Source of the DNA: Campylobacteraceae bacterium | GTDB taxonomy: Bacteria; Campylobacterota; Campylobacteria; Campylobacterales; Sulfurospirillaceae | Assembly: GCA_027050775.1 (NCBI GenBank) | Contig: JALUBH010000020.1 | Location: 212,609-276,608, forward strand | Reading direction: 5' to 3' | DNA length: 64,000 bases | Shown: positions 7,895-16,819 of the stretch, in pieces | Layout of the letters: each line of letters starts with the position of its first letter | How positions within the stretch are numbered: the first letter of the stretch is position 1 | Program-made: the position numbers and the translations under genes | The notes under the pieces: model-generated | What the model was told of the DNA's origin: nothing | What the model saw: the letters and a program-made list of their open reading frames with translations, nothing else | Database searches by the model: none

Positions 7895-8950
7895 CTATTT
7901 TGAAAAACTATACGGCGGCCGTATTATACCTTTTTCTGTGATAAACCCTGATATCAACGAATTGTCCGTTACATCAAAAGCAGGATTAAAAACCTTTATA
8001 TCTTTTGGTGCTATCTGCTGTCCTTTTATGTATATCAACTCGTCTTTTCCTCTCTCCTCGACCACTATATCCGACCCGCTTTTTGAATTTGTATCTATGG
8101 TTGAGTATGGACAGGCTATATAAAATGGGACTCCATAAAATTTCGCATTTATAGCAAGTGATGATGTGCCTATTTTATTAGCTGTGTCACCATTGTTTGC
8201 AACTCTATCAGCTCCAACCACAACCATATCAACTCTGCCTAATTTCATCAGATAAGATGATACACTATCGGCTATCATAGTCGTATCAATGCCAAATTTA
8301 TTTAATTCCCAACAAGTTATCCGGGCTCCTTGCAAAAGAGGTCTGGTTTCACTAGAGTAAGCTTTGAAACGCTTTCCTTCACTCCACGCAACATACATCG
8401 GAGCCAAAGCAGTTCCTATGCCGCCTGTAGCCAATGCTCCTGCATTACAAAGTGTCAAAACACCACCATCCTTCTTGATCAACCCTGCTCCATTTTCTCC
8501 TATGAGTCTACAAGTCTCTATATCACTTTTATGTATGGAGATAGCCTCTTTTTTGAGCACAATATAAAGCTCTTTCGCAGTTGCATTTTTTGGAAAACTT
8601 TTTGCGATTTTTGAGAGCCTATTGAGTGCCCAACTCAGATTTACCGCTGTTGGTCTTGAGCTATTTAGATACTCTGCATTTTTATAAACCAACTCCAAAA
8701 ATGACTCAATCTTAAAATCAAGTGAATCTTTGAGGCTTATCACAAGACCATAAGCACCTGCAATTCCTATAGCAGGGGCTCCTCTTACTTTTAGTTGATA
8801 AATTGAGTCATAAACCTGCTCAACACTCTTTTGCTCTTCAATTACTTCATCAGTAGGAAGTTTTGTTTGGTCCAATATAAAAAATCTATCCTCATCATCA
8901 AAATATAGAGCTTTCGGTATGGATTCTAAGAGTTTTTTCCTATCACTCAT
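7895..8950 (-). CDS. mtnA: S-methyl-5-thioribose-1-phosphate isomerase (or 5-deoxyribose-1-P isomerase)
   Basis: Converts the aldose 1-phosphate to the ketose 1-phosphate. The 351-residue protein has RGAPAIGIAGAYG near residue 56, the catalytic Cys168 in LTLCNAGALATGG and the catalytic Asp248 in GADRVANNGDTANKIGT. These features separate MtnA from eIF2B-alpha relatives and ribose-1,5-bisphosphate isomerases, though the latter are close. It starts 2 bp after the binding-protein gene. Together with mtnK and the aldolase it completes a three-enzyme path. Whether methylthioribose or deoxyribose is the main substrate cannot be settled from sequence. Confidence 0.92.
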   Translation of the reverse strand: MSDRKKLLESIPKALYFDDEDRFFILDQTKLPTDEVIEEQKSVEQVYDSIYQLKVRGAPAIGIAGAYGLVISLKDSLDFKIESFLELVYKNAEYLNSSRPTAVNLSWALNRLSKIAKSFPKNATAKELYIVLKKEAISIHKSDIETCRLIGENGAGLIKKDGGVLTLCNAGALATGGIGTALAPMYVAWSEGKRFKAYSSETRPLLQGARITCWELNKFGIDTTMIADSVSSYLMKLGRVDMVVVGADRVANNGDTANKIGTSSLAINAKFYGVPFYIACPYSTIDTNSKSGSDIVVEERGKDELIYIKGQQIAPKDIKVFNPAFDVTDNSLISGFITEKGIIRPPYSFSK

Positions 8951-8952
8951 CT

Positions 8953-10011
8953 CTAAAATAATCCTTTCTTATCTACTGGTATCCAAGGATAGTTCAGCAA
9001 ATTAACACTATTGAACTTAGGAAATTTTTTTCTTAATTGCTTCATGTTTTTTATCTTCAATCTTCTTAACTCTTTTGCGGTAAAAAGCATAGGTGGTATC
9101 AAAATTTTGTGAGGTATCTTTATGCCTGCAATTTTCAATGCAATTGCTCTAACTGAAACAGCACCTATAGAGGCAGGATTTGTAGCGGCTGTTGCAGCCC
9201 AGGGACTATCTGGCTTTATCATCTCTCTTATATCTTGGGTTGAGATGTCAGCTGTATATACCTTTACTTTATCTTGTTTTTCAGCTTCTCTGAGGGCTTG
9301 AACCACACCCTTTCCCAATTCATCATAAGGAGCAAAAAATGCGTTTATCTCCGGATGTGCAAGCAAAACCGCTTTTACCTGATCAGCATTTTTAGAGGCT
9401 ATCGGAGACTCAAGCGTTCCTGTTTTCACTATCTCTTTTATGCCCGGATACTCTTTTTTAATCTTTTGCCAACTTTTGTCTCTCTTATCTAAGGGTAAGA
9501 TTCCGGCAATACTTACATAACCGACATTTGCTTTGCCATGAAAGTCTTTTACCATCTGCTTAAGTGCCAACATACCGAGTAATTCATCATCTTGTGAGAT
9601 TTGTGGAATTTTTGGATTTTTTAAATCAACATCAAATGCAACTACGGGAATTCCAGCTTTTATAGCATCAGCTGCGGGTTTCATCATAGTTTCGCTTAAA
9701 CCGTGGTCTATGATAATTCCATCAACTTTCATATTTATAGCTTCATAGACAAAGTTTGCCTCTGCTTGGTTATCCATACTCTTTCCAAATACAATAAGCT
9801 TAATGCCTAGCAAATTCGCCTGTATCTGCGCTCCTGCTCTATATGTCTGCATAAATTCACCCTCTGTCATCTGCCTAATCAAGGCAACGCGTATCGTCCT
9901 TGAGCCGTTAAACGGGGGTGGTGCACCTTTTAAACCTTTTGCGAGAGCACTGTTTGTGCCAAAAAATAAACCAAGCACTACAAAAAGTACCATTAAAAAC
10001 TTTAACTTCAT
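8953..10011 (-). CDS. Periplasmic sugar-binding protein of ABC importer
   Basis: A 352-residue protein of the type 1 periplasmic-binding family (RbsB-like). It has a signal peptide of about 24 residues ending ...NSALA. The first lobe opens with TIRVALIRQMTEGEFMQTY and contains VDGIIIDHGLSETMMKPAADAIKAGIPVVAFD. The second lobe includes INAFFAPYDELGKGVVQALRE. The Shine-Dalgarno AGGAGA is intact, immediately beside the inserted palindromic element. The permease and ATPase genes lie upstream of the element. Context points to a modified pentose such as methylthioribose as ligand, which is inference. Confidence 0.9.
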   Translation of the reverse strand: MKLKFLMVLFVVLGLFFGTNSALAKGLKGAPPPFNGSRTIRVALIRQMTEGEFMQTYRAGAQIQANLLGIKLIVFGKSMDNQAEANFVYEAINMKVDGIIIDHGLSETMMKPAADAIKAGIPVVAFDVDLKNPKIPQISQDDELLGMLALKQMVKDFHGKANVGYVSIAGILPLDKRDKSWQKIKKEYPGIKEIVKTGTLESPIASKNADQVKAVLLAHPEINAFFAPYDELGKGVVQALREAEKQDKVKVYTADISTQDIREMIKPDSPWAATAATNPASIGAVSVRAIALKIAGIKIPHKILIPPMLFTAKELRRLKIKNMKQLRKKFPKFNSVNLLNYPWIPVDKKGLF

Positions 10012-10026
10012 ATCTTCTCCTTTTTT

Positions 10027-10299
10027 TAACTGACCTTACGCACTATATCACATCATCAGTGAGTTTTAAGGCTGACGAGTACGAGGCGGTTTTGCTTTGG
10101 CATAGCTAAAGCTATGTTAAAGTGAAACCAACGAAGTAATCATATGCCTTAAAATTCACCCGTAGGGCAAATAAGAAAAAGGCATATTGCTTCGTTGGAA
10201 AACTTTCACCATAGCTTAAGCTATGCTAAAATCTTTCCACCTCGCACTACACCTCTTTCTTATTTGCTGATGGTGCGATATAGTGCGTAAGGTCAGTTA
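10027..10299. mobile_element. MITE-like palindromic element inserted in ABC transporter operon
   Basis: A 273-bp non-coding stretch whose ends are perfect 23-bp inverted repeats beginning TAACTGACCTTACGCAC. The interior is also largely palindromic. The segment around 10100-10150 (GGCATAGCTAAAGCTATG, then CCAACGAAG and ATATGCC) is matched in inverse order at about 10165-10235. The whole element can fold into one long hairpin. It encodes no protein. The final TTA on the right is the stop codon of the permease gene on the minus strand. The ends are compatible with a TA target. This is the architecture of a miniature inverted-repeat transposable element; no transposase is in the window. Confidence 0.7.
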
Positions 10300-11280
10300 T
10301 ATTTCTGATTTTGATAATCCAAATGTAAATATAAGTGCTGCCACTAAAACAACACCTTTTATAAAATCCTGCGTATAATATGGCAAAGACAGCATAGTCA
10401 AGCCATTTAAAAGCATACCGATAAATATAACTCCCACTACAGAGCCAAGTGCATTTGGTTTTTTGACTCCTAAAACCGCATACCCTATCAGTGCGGCAGC
10501 TACAGCATCCAACAACAATCCTCCTCCACTTGTAACATCACCTCTCCCAATCCTAGCTGCCAACAGTACACCGGCTATCGAAGAGATGGTGCCGGATAAC
10601 ACATAAGCTGCTATTTTATATCTTTCAACACTTACACCTGCTAGTTTTACTGCTTTTTCATTACCCCCTATCGCATATAAAATTCTTCCCCACTTTGTAT
10701 ATTGAAGTATAAAATATATTATTATCGCCAAAATCGCAAAAACTATTACCGGTATGGGTATGAGGTTAAAAAGTCTGCCTTGTCCCAAAAATAAAAACTG
10801 TTGTGCAAACTCTCCTTTTGCTTCACTACCGTTGGCCAACATCATTCCTGTACCTATAGACATACCCGCAGATGGTATCAACTGTAAACCCTGAATTAAA
10901 AACATCATTCCCAAAGTTGCCAAAAGATCTGGAATTTTTGCTTTCACTATCAACAAGCCGTTTACCAATCCGATGGTGACTCCAAGCAAAACAGAGAGTA
11001 AAATCGCATATATATAGTTTAGATTTAGCACAACCATGACATAAGACGAAATCATCACACAAATCGCTGCGGTTGAACCGATAGAGAGGTCAAATCCATC
11101 TACTATAAGTGTAAATGTAACTCCTAGTGCCAAAATCCCAACTATGGTAACACCAAGTAAAATCGAGAACATATTTGACCAACTCCAAAAAGATGGCTCA
11201 AGCAAACCAAAACCCAAAAATGAACCTGCCATAACTATCAAAAAACCATATTTTATGGCAAATGCTACAAATTTTTCCAC
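10297..11280 (-). CDS. Sugar ABC transporter permease (RbsC type)
   Basis: A 327-residue membrane protein of the BPD_transp_2 family with about ten hydrophobic segments. The cytoplasmic contact region is recognisable: YTKWGRILYAIGGNEKAVKLAGVSVERYK near residues 195-222, followed by the ARIGRGDVTSGGGLLLDAVAAALIGY block. The start is GTG at 11278-11280 with AAGGATGATAGG directly upstream, 4 bp after the ATPase gene. Its TAA stop is formed by the edge of the palindromic element, so the insertion may have reset the last few codons. Confidence 0.9.
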   Translation of the reverse strand: MEKFVAFAIKYGFLIVMAGSFLGFGLLEPSFWSWSNMFSILLGVTIVGILALGVTFTLIVDGFDLSIGSTAAICVMISSYVMVVLNLNYIYAILLSVLLGVTIGLVNGLLIVKAKIPDLLATLGMMFLIQGLQLIPSAGMSIGTGMMLANGSEAKGEFAQQFLFLGQGRLFNLIPIPVIVFAILAIIIYFILQYTKWGRILYAIGGNEKAVKLAGVSVERYKIAAYVLSGTISSIAGVLLAARIGRGDVTSGGGLLLDAVAAALIGYAVLGVKKPNALGSVVGVIFIGMLLNGLTMLSLPYYTQDFIKGVVLVAALIFTFGLSKSEI

Positions 11281-11284
11281 CCTA

Positions 11285-12790
11285 TCATCCTTCTTGTGTA
11301 ATCAAACTCAAAAGCTTGTCTCTGTCTATTTGAGAAGTTCTTTCATCTGAAAGTATTCTTCCTTTGTTCATAACCATAATTCTATCCGTTACATCTATCA
11401 ATTCGTCTATATCGCTGCTTATCATGAGCACTGAGCTCTCTTTTGTATTTTCCATAAGATATTGGCTCATATCTCTTCTTGATTTTATATCAACACCCTG
11501 AAAGGGCTCATCTAGTATCACTATATTATGTTTCATCAAAAGCCATCTTGCAACGACCACTTTTTGCTGATTTCCACCTGAAAGTGACTCGATCAGAGCA
11601 TTATACCCTTCACATTTTATGCCCATTTCATGTATCATTTTTTTTGATGCTTTTATCTCGTTTTTTTCTAAAAGCACTCCATATTTTGAGAAAAAATTCA
11701 AAAATGGAAGTGTGATATTATTTTTTATAGACTCTTCGGGGATTATCGCATTTACCGTTCTGTTTTCAGGAACCATATGAATTCCTTGTTTTATAGCCTG
11801 ATGTATATTTTTAAAATTTACACTTTTACCATTTAACTTTATCTCCCCACTTATAGAATTCCGGATACCAAAAAGAGTCTCCGCAAGCTCTGTTTTACCG
11901 GCACCTATAAGTCCTATGAGACCTATTATCTCACCCGAATAAATCTTCATATTGATTGGCTCACTGCTTCCGTCTATCACTAAGTTTTTCAACTCAAGCA
12001 CCAGTTTTTTTGTATTTTTTTTATCATAACTTCGCTCAAGCACACTCTGCAAATTTCCAACCATCTTTTTGACTATCTGAGAAATCTCCAAAGGCTGATA
12101 CAATAGACCTCCAAATTTCCCATCTCTTATAACTCCAACTCTATTTGAAATTTTTTTTATTTCTGCTAAATAATGAGATATAAAGAGGATAGAAACTCCC
12201 TCATCTCTAAGTCTATACAGAGTCTCAAAAAGCATCGAGGCTTCTCTATCGGATATCGAGGAGGTAGGCTCATCCAAAATCAAAAGTTTTGGTTTTCTAG
12301 CAAGTGCTCTTGCTATGATAATCATCTGCTTTTGACTTTGTGTAATATCTTGGATATTCTGTTCCATATCAAGATATTCTAAATCCATCTTTCTAGCAAT
12401 CTCTTTAGCCCTTTGTATTATCTTTTTTTTCTCATATATAAAAGGCGCTTCCGGCGAAACTATCATCTCTAATGCCAAATTTTCAGCTACACTCATATTT
12501 TGGACGATTCCTTGCTCAATACTTTGATGTACGACCTGGATACCTGCCTCATAAGCATCTCTTGGTGATTGAAATTTTGTCAGCTTGCCGTCTATGTATA
12601 TCTCTCCTTCGTAATCTGCATAGTACCCGCACAATATTTTTATGAATGTTGACTTTCCTGCACCGTTTGCACCAACTATAGAAAAAATTTCACCTTTATG
12701 AAAATCAAAATTTACCTTACTCAAAGCTTTTGTTACACCAAAGCTTTTACTTATATTTATAGCTTTGATTATAGGTTGCTTATCTTTCAT
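11285..12790 (-). CDS. Sugar ABC transporter ATP-binding protein (RbsA type, two nucleotide-binding domains)
   Basis: A 501-residue double ATPase. The first domain has Walker A GANGAGKST near residue 39 and Walker B LLILDEPT. Its signature is degenerate (DITQSQKQM rather than LSGGQ). The second domain has GLIGAGKTE near residue 292, a canonical LSGGNQQKVVVARWL and VILDEPFQGVD. One catalytic and one degenerate site is common in this family. The ATG overlaps the mtnK stop by 4 bp, so the transporter and kinase are translationally coupled. This supports an imported substrate that MtnK phosphorylates. Confidence 0.92.
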   Translation of the reverse strand: MKDKQPIIKAINISKSFGVTKALSKVNFDFHKGEIFSIVGANGAGKSTFIKILCGYYADYEGEIYIDGKLTKFQSPRDAYEAGIQVVHQSIEQGIVQNMSVAENLALEMIVSPEAPFIYEKKKIIQRAKEIARKMDLEYLDMEQNIQDITQSQKQMIIIARALARKPKLLILDEPTSSISDREASMLFETLYRLRDEGVSILFISHYLAEIKKISNRVGVIRDGKFGGLLYQPLEISQIVKKMVGNLQSVLERSYDKKNTKKLVLELKNLVIDGSSEPINMKIYSGEIIGLIGLIGAGKTELAETLFGIRNSISGEIKLNGKSVNFKNIHQAIKQGIHMVPENRTVNAIIPEESIKNNITLPFLNFFSKYGVLLEKNEIKASKKMIHEMGIKCEGYNALIESLSGGNQQKVVVARWLLMKHNIVILDEPFQGVDIKSRRDMSQYLMENTKESSVLMISSDIDELIDVTDRIMVMNKGRILSDERTSQIDRDKLLSLITQEG

Positions 12791-14004
12791 ATCTTTTGCA
12801 TCTCTTCTATCACTTCATCTATACTGTTGTAATTAAAAGTTATAAATTTTATGGCACTTTCAAGCACTTTTATCTCCACCTCAGCTCTTCTTTCTAAATC
12901 CTCTATCCCTGCGACATCGGCTACTTTTGCCAGCCCTACGGTTCGTCTGAACATTTCACAAGCCATAAAACCAACACTATCATCAAAAACATCCTTCACA
13001 AAGGAGTCTGCGTAGTGCCCAAAATGCTCTAAACCATCGGGATAACTCCACTGTAGAGATTTTCTTTTTTTCTCATTTTCAACCATATTTGTCTTAAATT
13101 TTGAAGCAAACATCTCCCATGTATCTTTTATCATGGCTAGAACATAATCTTTATAAAAATTTTCATCTTCTTTAAGGGAGAAATAAGACATAACAAGATT
13201 TGCTAGGTAAATTCCTACATCAAAACCGATAGGACCATAAAATGCAAATTCCGGATCTATCACATAGGTTTCGTCCTTGTTTAGCATAATACTTCCTGTA
13301 TGCAAATCCCCATGCAAAAGTGCTTGAGCATCAGTCATAAACTTATATCTCATCTTTGCAACTGCTGTTTTTACATCTCTGTTTTCTCTGAATTTTTTTA
13401 CAACGGATATGTCAAGTTTAGGATTGCACTCATTTGTCTCATTATCCTCATAGGGGTGCGTAAATATAAAGTCTTCGGTTATCTTGCAAAGTTCTTTGTT
13501 TATAAATTTCTTGACTCCCTCTTTCTTTTGGGCACTTGATAAATAAAAGTCAGTCGTATAAAAAAGTGTGTCGGCCAAGAATGTAGATATATGCTCACTC
13601 AAAAATGGAAAAACTTCTCTGTTTATCATCTCGCCCCTCAATATCTTGTGAGAATCAAGGTTTTGCATGACAACAAGCGACATATCAACACTATCATAGT
13701 AAATCTTTGGTACATATTGCGGACATATCTCTTTTTCTATCTTTAGCGCTTCTATCTCAAAAACCATCCTAATTCGGCTCAGCGGATACTCCTCGCCTAC
13801 ACATCTTAAAAAAGGTACAGCCTGTTTCAAAATCAAACTTTTTTTATCGCACTTTATGTTATAAACAAAATTTAAATTCCCATCACCAATTTCGCTTACA
13901 TCAAGCTTATCGATAGATTCATCATCACTTAGTAGAAGAGCTCTGATGTCCGGAGTCTCATCTATATACTCTTTGATTAAATCATTATTTAGCACTTTAT
14001 ACAT
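12787..14004 (-). CDS. mtnK: S-methyl-5-thioribose kinase (MtnK type)
   Basis: Phosphorylates 5-methylthioribose (and in relatives 5-deoxyribose) at C1. It has an aminoglycoside-phosphotransferase-like fold with the MtnK signatures ALLHGDLHTGSIML and VIDPEFAFYGPIGFDVGIYLANL in the C-terminal half. The N-terminal lobe has ILKQAVPFLRCVGEEYPLSRIRMVFE. The start at 14004 is preferred over an ATG 10 codons upstream because AAAGGTGAT lies just before it. The length is then 405 residues, normal for MtnK. It is the first gene of the operon. A 40-bp dyad at 14019-14058 lies immediately upstream. Confidence 0.92.
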   Translation of the reverse strand: MYKVLNNDLIKEYIDETPDIRALLLSDDESIDKLDVSEIGDGNLNFVYNIKCDKKSLILKQAVPFLRCVGEEYPLSRIRMVFEIEALKIEKEICPQYVPKIYYDSVDMSLVVMQNLDSHKILRGEMINREVFPFLSEHISTFLADTLFYTTDFYLSSAQKKEGVKKFINKELCKITEDFIFTHPYEDNETNECNPKLDISVVKKFRENRDVKTAVAKMRYKFMTDAQALLHGDLHTGSIMLNKDETYVIDPEFAFYGPIGFDVGIYLANLVMSYFSLKEDENFYKDYVLAMIKDTWEMFASKFKTNMVENEKKRKSLQWSYPDGLEHFGHYADSFVKDVFDDSVGFMACEMFRRTVGLAKVADVAGIEDLERRAEVEIKVLESAIKFITFNYNSIDEVIEEMQKI

Positions 14005-14018
14005 GATATCACCTTTAA

Positions 14019-14058
14019 AGTTATATAGGTACATATTGAGTTATGTTCCTATATAACT
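14019..14058. promoter_or_regulatory. Inverted repeat upstream of mtnK, candidate operator
   Basis: Two 11-bp arms, AGTTATATAGG at 14019-14029 and CCTATATAACT at 14048-14058, are exact reverse complements separated by 18 bp. They begin 15 bp before the mtnK ATG, next to its Shine-Dalgarno. The position and symmetry fit a dimeric repressor such as the GntR protein encoded in the same operon. An mRNA hairpin is an alternative reading. Confidence 0.4.
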
Positions 14059-14272
14059 CATCCTACAACTCATAACATTAAAGAAGTATAAAATCATAAT
14101 CAAATATAAATATTTTTACTCTACATGTAGCAAATTTACTCAACAGAGTATTAAACAATCATCTTGCTGATAAATTGAGTATATTTTTTTACTTTTGTTT
14201 TAAATTAGTTTAGCTATCATATCTGAAATTTTATAGGCATCAAGAAACTCGGACTCTCAAAAGGATTAAGTT

Positions 14273-14635
14273 ATGTCATCACAAGTTTTTTTAGCGTCAT
14301 CTATCATAGTGGTGTTAGTTATCGCTATACCTATACTCTTCTTAGCAACAGGTAAATTAGGGCCTAAAAATAAAAAACAAAAAGAGAAAAATATCTCTTA
14401 TGAGAGTGGTGTTACAAAATCCATCGGCAACAGCAACAACCCTTTTAGCGTGAAATTTTATTTAGTAGCACTTCTTTTTGTGCTTTTTGATGTGGAAATT
14501 ATATTTATGTTTCCTTGGGCCGTAGATGTGAGAGAGCTTGGTTGGTTTGGAATCGTAGAAATGTTTACATTCATGGCTCTTCTTTTAGCCGGACTTATAT
14601 ATGTGTACAAAGCAAAGGCACTAACATGGCAATAA
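14273..14635 (+). CDS. nuoA: NADH-quinone oxidoreductase subunit A
   Basis: A 120-residue membrane subunit with three hydrophobic helices. The conserved loop YESGVTKSIGNSNNPFSVKFYLVALLFVLFDVEIIFMFPWA contains the family Glu/Asp residues. It is the first gene of the plus-strand half-operon. AAAAGGATT precedes the ATG, and its stop overlaps nuoB. About 240 bp separate it from the divergent mtnK operon, enough for two promoters. A CTACATGTAG palindrome (14121-14130) lies in that space. Confidence 0.96.
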   Translation: MSSQVFLASSIIVVLVIAIPILFLATGKLGPKNKKQKEKNISYESGVTKSIGNSNNPFSVKFYLVALLFVLFDVEIIFMFPWAVDVRELGWFGIVEMFTFMALLLAGLIYVYKAKALTWQ

Positions 14636-15162
14636 TATCAACAACGCAGGGTGAAGAGGCGATATTTGGTGATAGTGTAATCACTACAAAACTAGACAGC
14701 GCTATATCTTGGGCAAGAGAGTCTTCAATGTGGCCATATATCTTCGGTACCGCTTGTTGTGCTATCGAGTTTATGAGTGTAGCTTCAAGCAAATTTGATA
14801 TATCAAGATTTGGAGCAGAAGTCGTCAGATTTTCTCCTCGTCAAGCAGATTTGATGATTATAGCTGGAACAATCAGCAATAAACAAGCACCCATATTAAA
14901 AAGAATATATGATCAAATGACAGAACCAAAGTGGGTTATGAGTGCCGGTGCATGCGCTTGTAGCGGTGGATTTTATGATAATTACACAACTTTGCAAGGG
15001 GTCGATGAAATCATCCCTGTTGATGTTTATATCTCCGGTTGTCCACCTCGTCCCGAAGCCTTTTTAGATGGCCTAATGCAAATACAAAAACTTCAGGCAA
15101 AACCTGCAAAATACCTACAACAAAGAGCAAAAAGAGAGTTTAAAGGCAGACTCGATGCTTAA
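14626..15162 (+). CDS. nuoB: NADH-quinone oxidoreductase subunit B
   Basis: A 178-residue peripheral subunit holding the terminal cluster N2. The ligands are visible as the tandem cysteines in FGTACCAIEFM, the GACACSGGF motif and the GCPPRPEA motif. The start is placed at 14626, inside the last codons of nuoA; the reading frame is open further upstream but that part is out-of-frame nuoA sequence. It overlaps nuoCD by 8 bp. Confidence 0.96.
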   Translation: MAIISTTQGEEAIFGDSVITTKLDSAISWARESSMWPYIFGTACCAIEFMSVASSKFDISRFGAEVVRFSPRQADLMIIAGTISNKQAPILKRIYDQMTEPKWVMSAGACACSGGFYDNYTTLQGVDEIIPVDVYISGCPPRPEAFLDGLMQIQKLQAKPAKYLQQRAKREFKGRLDA

Positions 15163-16819
15163 AGCGTTTGATAAAAAACTAGAATTTACTAAAGAGAAGA
15201 GTAACAGATATATAGTAAAATTGGAAGATTTAAAAAGAGTTATCGGTTTTTTAAAAAAGAAAATGGGATACAATTTCTTGGTAGATATAACTGCCGTTGA
15301 CTACTCAACATACAAAACTGCATATCCTAAAAGATTTGCTATCATATATATATTAAGAGATAAAAATTTTGATAATCTTACTGTGATAAAATCATACCTA
15401 AATGAAGATGAGATTGTAGATTCTATCACCGACCTATACAAATCGGCAAATTGGAGCGAGAGAGAAGTATGGGATCAGTATGGATTGAAGTTCAAAAATC
15501 ACCCCAATCTTAAAAGGGTTCTTAACCACAAAGAGTTTATAGGTCATCCTTTAAGAAAAGATTATCCTATCACAAAAAATCAGTTGTGTACCAAAACAGA
15601 TGATTTAATGGACGAGATGATACCACGATTAAAAGCAAAAGGATATGAAAACCAAGAAGAGGTTATGTTTCTAAATCTTGGTCCTGCACACCCTGCAAGT
15701 CATGGAACTATCAGAACATTTGTTGCACTTGAGGGCGAGACTATTATCAGTGCAGTCAGCGAGATAGGTTACCTTCACAGAGGTTTTGAAAAATCCTGTG
15801 AAAACCATACATATAATCAAATAATTCCCTACACAGACAGGCTCAACTACTGCTCTGCCATACTAAATAATATAGCTTTCGCACATACGGTAGAAGGAAT
15901 GCTTGGGGTTGAATTACCACAAAGAGGGCAATTCATAAGAGTCATTATCGGTGAACTCTCAAGAATTATAGACCATCTTGTCTGTTTGGCTGCAAATCTT
16001 GTTGATATGGGAGCTTTGACAAACTACTGGTATCTTTACAATCCTAGAGAGACTGCTTATCATCTACTCTCAAAACTTACAGGTGCAAGACTCACTAACT
16101 CCTATATGAGAATAGGCGGCATGACACACGACTTATATGATGGTTTCAAAGACGACTTAAAACAGTGTTTGGAAGATGTACAAAAAGGGATGGATGACTC
16201 TCTTAGCCTAATAGAACATAACAGAATCTTTCAAGACAGAGCACAAAATATAGGTGTAGTCAGTAAAGAAGAGGCGATAAATAGAGGTTGGAGCGGTCCA
16301 AACCTAAGAGCTAGCGGAGTGAACTATGATGTAAGGAAACAACATCCTTATTACTTTTATGATACTTTTGATTTTGATGTAGCACTTGGGAGTGTCGGTG
16401 ATGTGTATGATAGAATGATGGTAAGATTTGAAGAGATAAGACAAAGTATGCGAATCATAGAAGAAGCTATGAAAAGACTGCCGAATGGCGATATAAATGT
16501 GCCGGATCACTCAATCACATTTCCAAAAAAACAAAAAGTATATACAACCATAGAGGGTGCCATGAACCAATTTAAACTCGTCATGGATGGAGTAAAAGTG
16601 CCGGCTAGCGAACACTATAGTGCTATAGAAGCTGCAAATGGAGAGTTGGGATTTTATATAGTAAGCGATGGCAGTGGCACACCATATAAAGTAAAAGTGA
16701 GACCTCCTTGTTTTTTTGCTATGAGTTCACTTCCTGATATGATTGAAGGAGAAATGGTAGCAGATGCCGTACTTGATTTAGGAAGCCTTAATATAATAGC
16801 AGGAGAGTTAGATAGATGA
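15155..16819 (+). CDS. nuoCD: NADH-quinone oxidoreductase fused subunits C and D
   Basis: A single 554-residue open frame. Residues about 1-150 are NuoC (30-kDa subunit, ending with the conserved SANWSEREVWDQYGLKF and GHPLRKDYP motifs). Residues about 165-554 are NuoD (49-kDa subunit, starting FLNLGPAHPASHGT and ending with RPPCFFAMSSLPDMIEGEMVADAVLDLGSLNIIAGELDR). NuoD forms part of the quinone site. The fusion resembles that in E. coli; in the better-known Campylobacterota the two genes are separate. No internal stop or frameshift is visible. Confidence 0.95.
   Translation: MLKAFDKKLEFTKEKSNRYIVKLEDLKRVIGFLKKKMGYNFLVDITAVDYSTYKTAYPKRFAIIYILRDKNFDNLTVIKSYLNEDEIVDSITDLYKSANWSEREVWDQYGLKFKNHPNLKRVLNHKEFIGHPLRKDYPITKNQLCTKTDDLMDEMIPRLKAKGYENQEEVMFLNLGPAHPASHGTIRTFVALEGETIISAVSEIGYLHRGFEKSCENHTYNQIIPYTDRLNYCSAILNNIAFAHTVEGMLGVELPQRGQFIRVIIGELSRIIDHLVCLAANLVDMGALTNYWYLYNPRETAYHLLSKLTGARLTNSYMRIGGMTHDLYDGFKDDLKQCLEDVQKGMDDSLSLIEHNRIFQDRAQNIGVVSKEEAINRGWSGPNLRASGVNYDVRKQHPYYFYDTFDFDVALGSVGDVYDRMMVRFEEIRQSMRIIEEAMKRLPNGDINVPDHSITFPKKQKVYTTIEGAMNQFKLVMDGVKVPASEHYSAIEAANGELGFYIVSDGSGTPYKVKVRPPCFFAMSSLPDMIEGEMVADAVLDLGSLNIIAGELDR

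Noticed and set aside
14595..14792. Antisense frame at the nuoA/nuoB junction
   Set aside because: It is fully covered by two strongly supported genes on the other strand and has no independent support.
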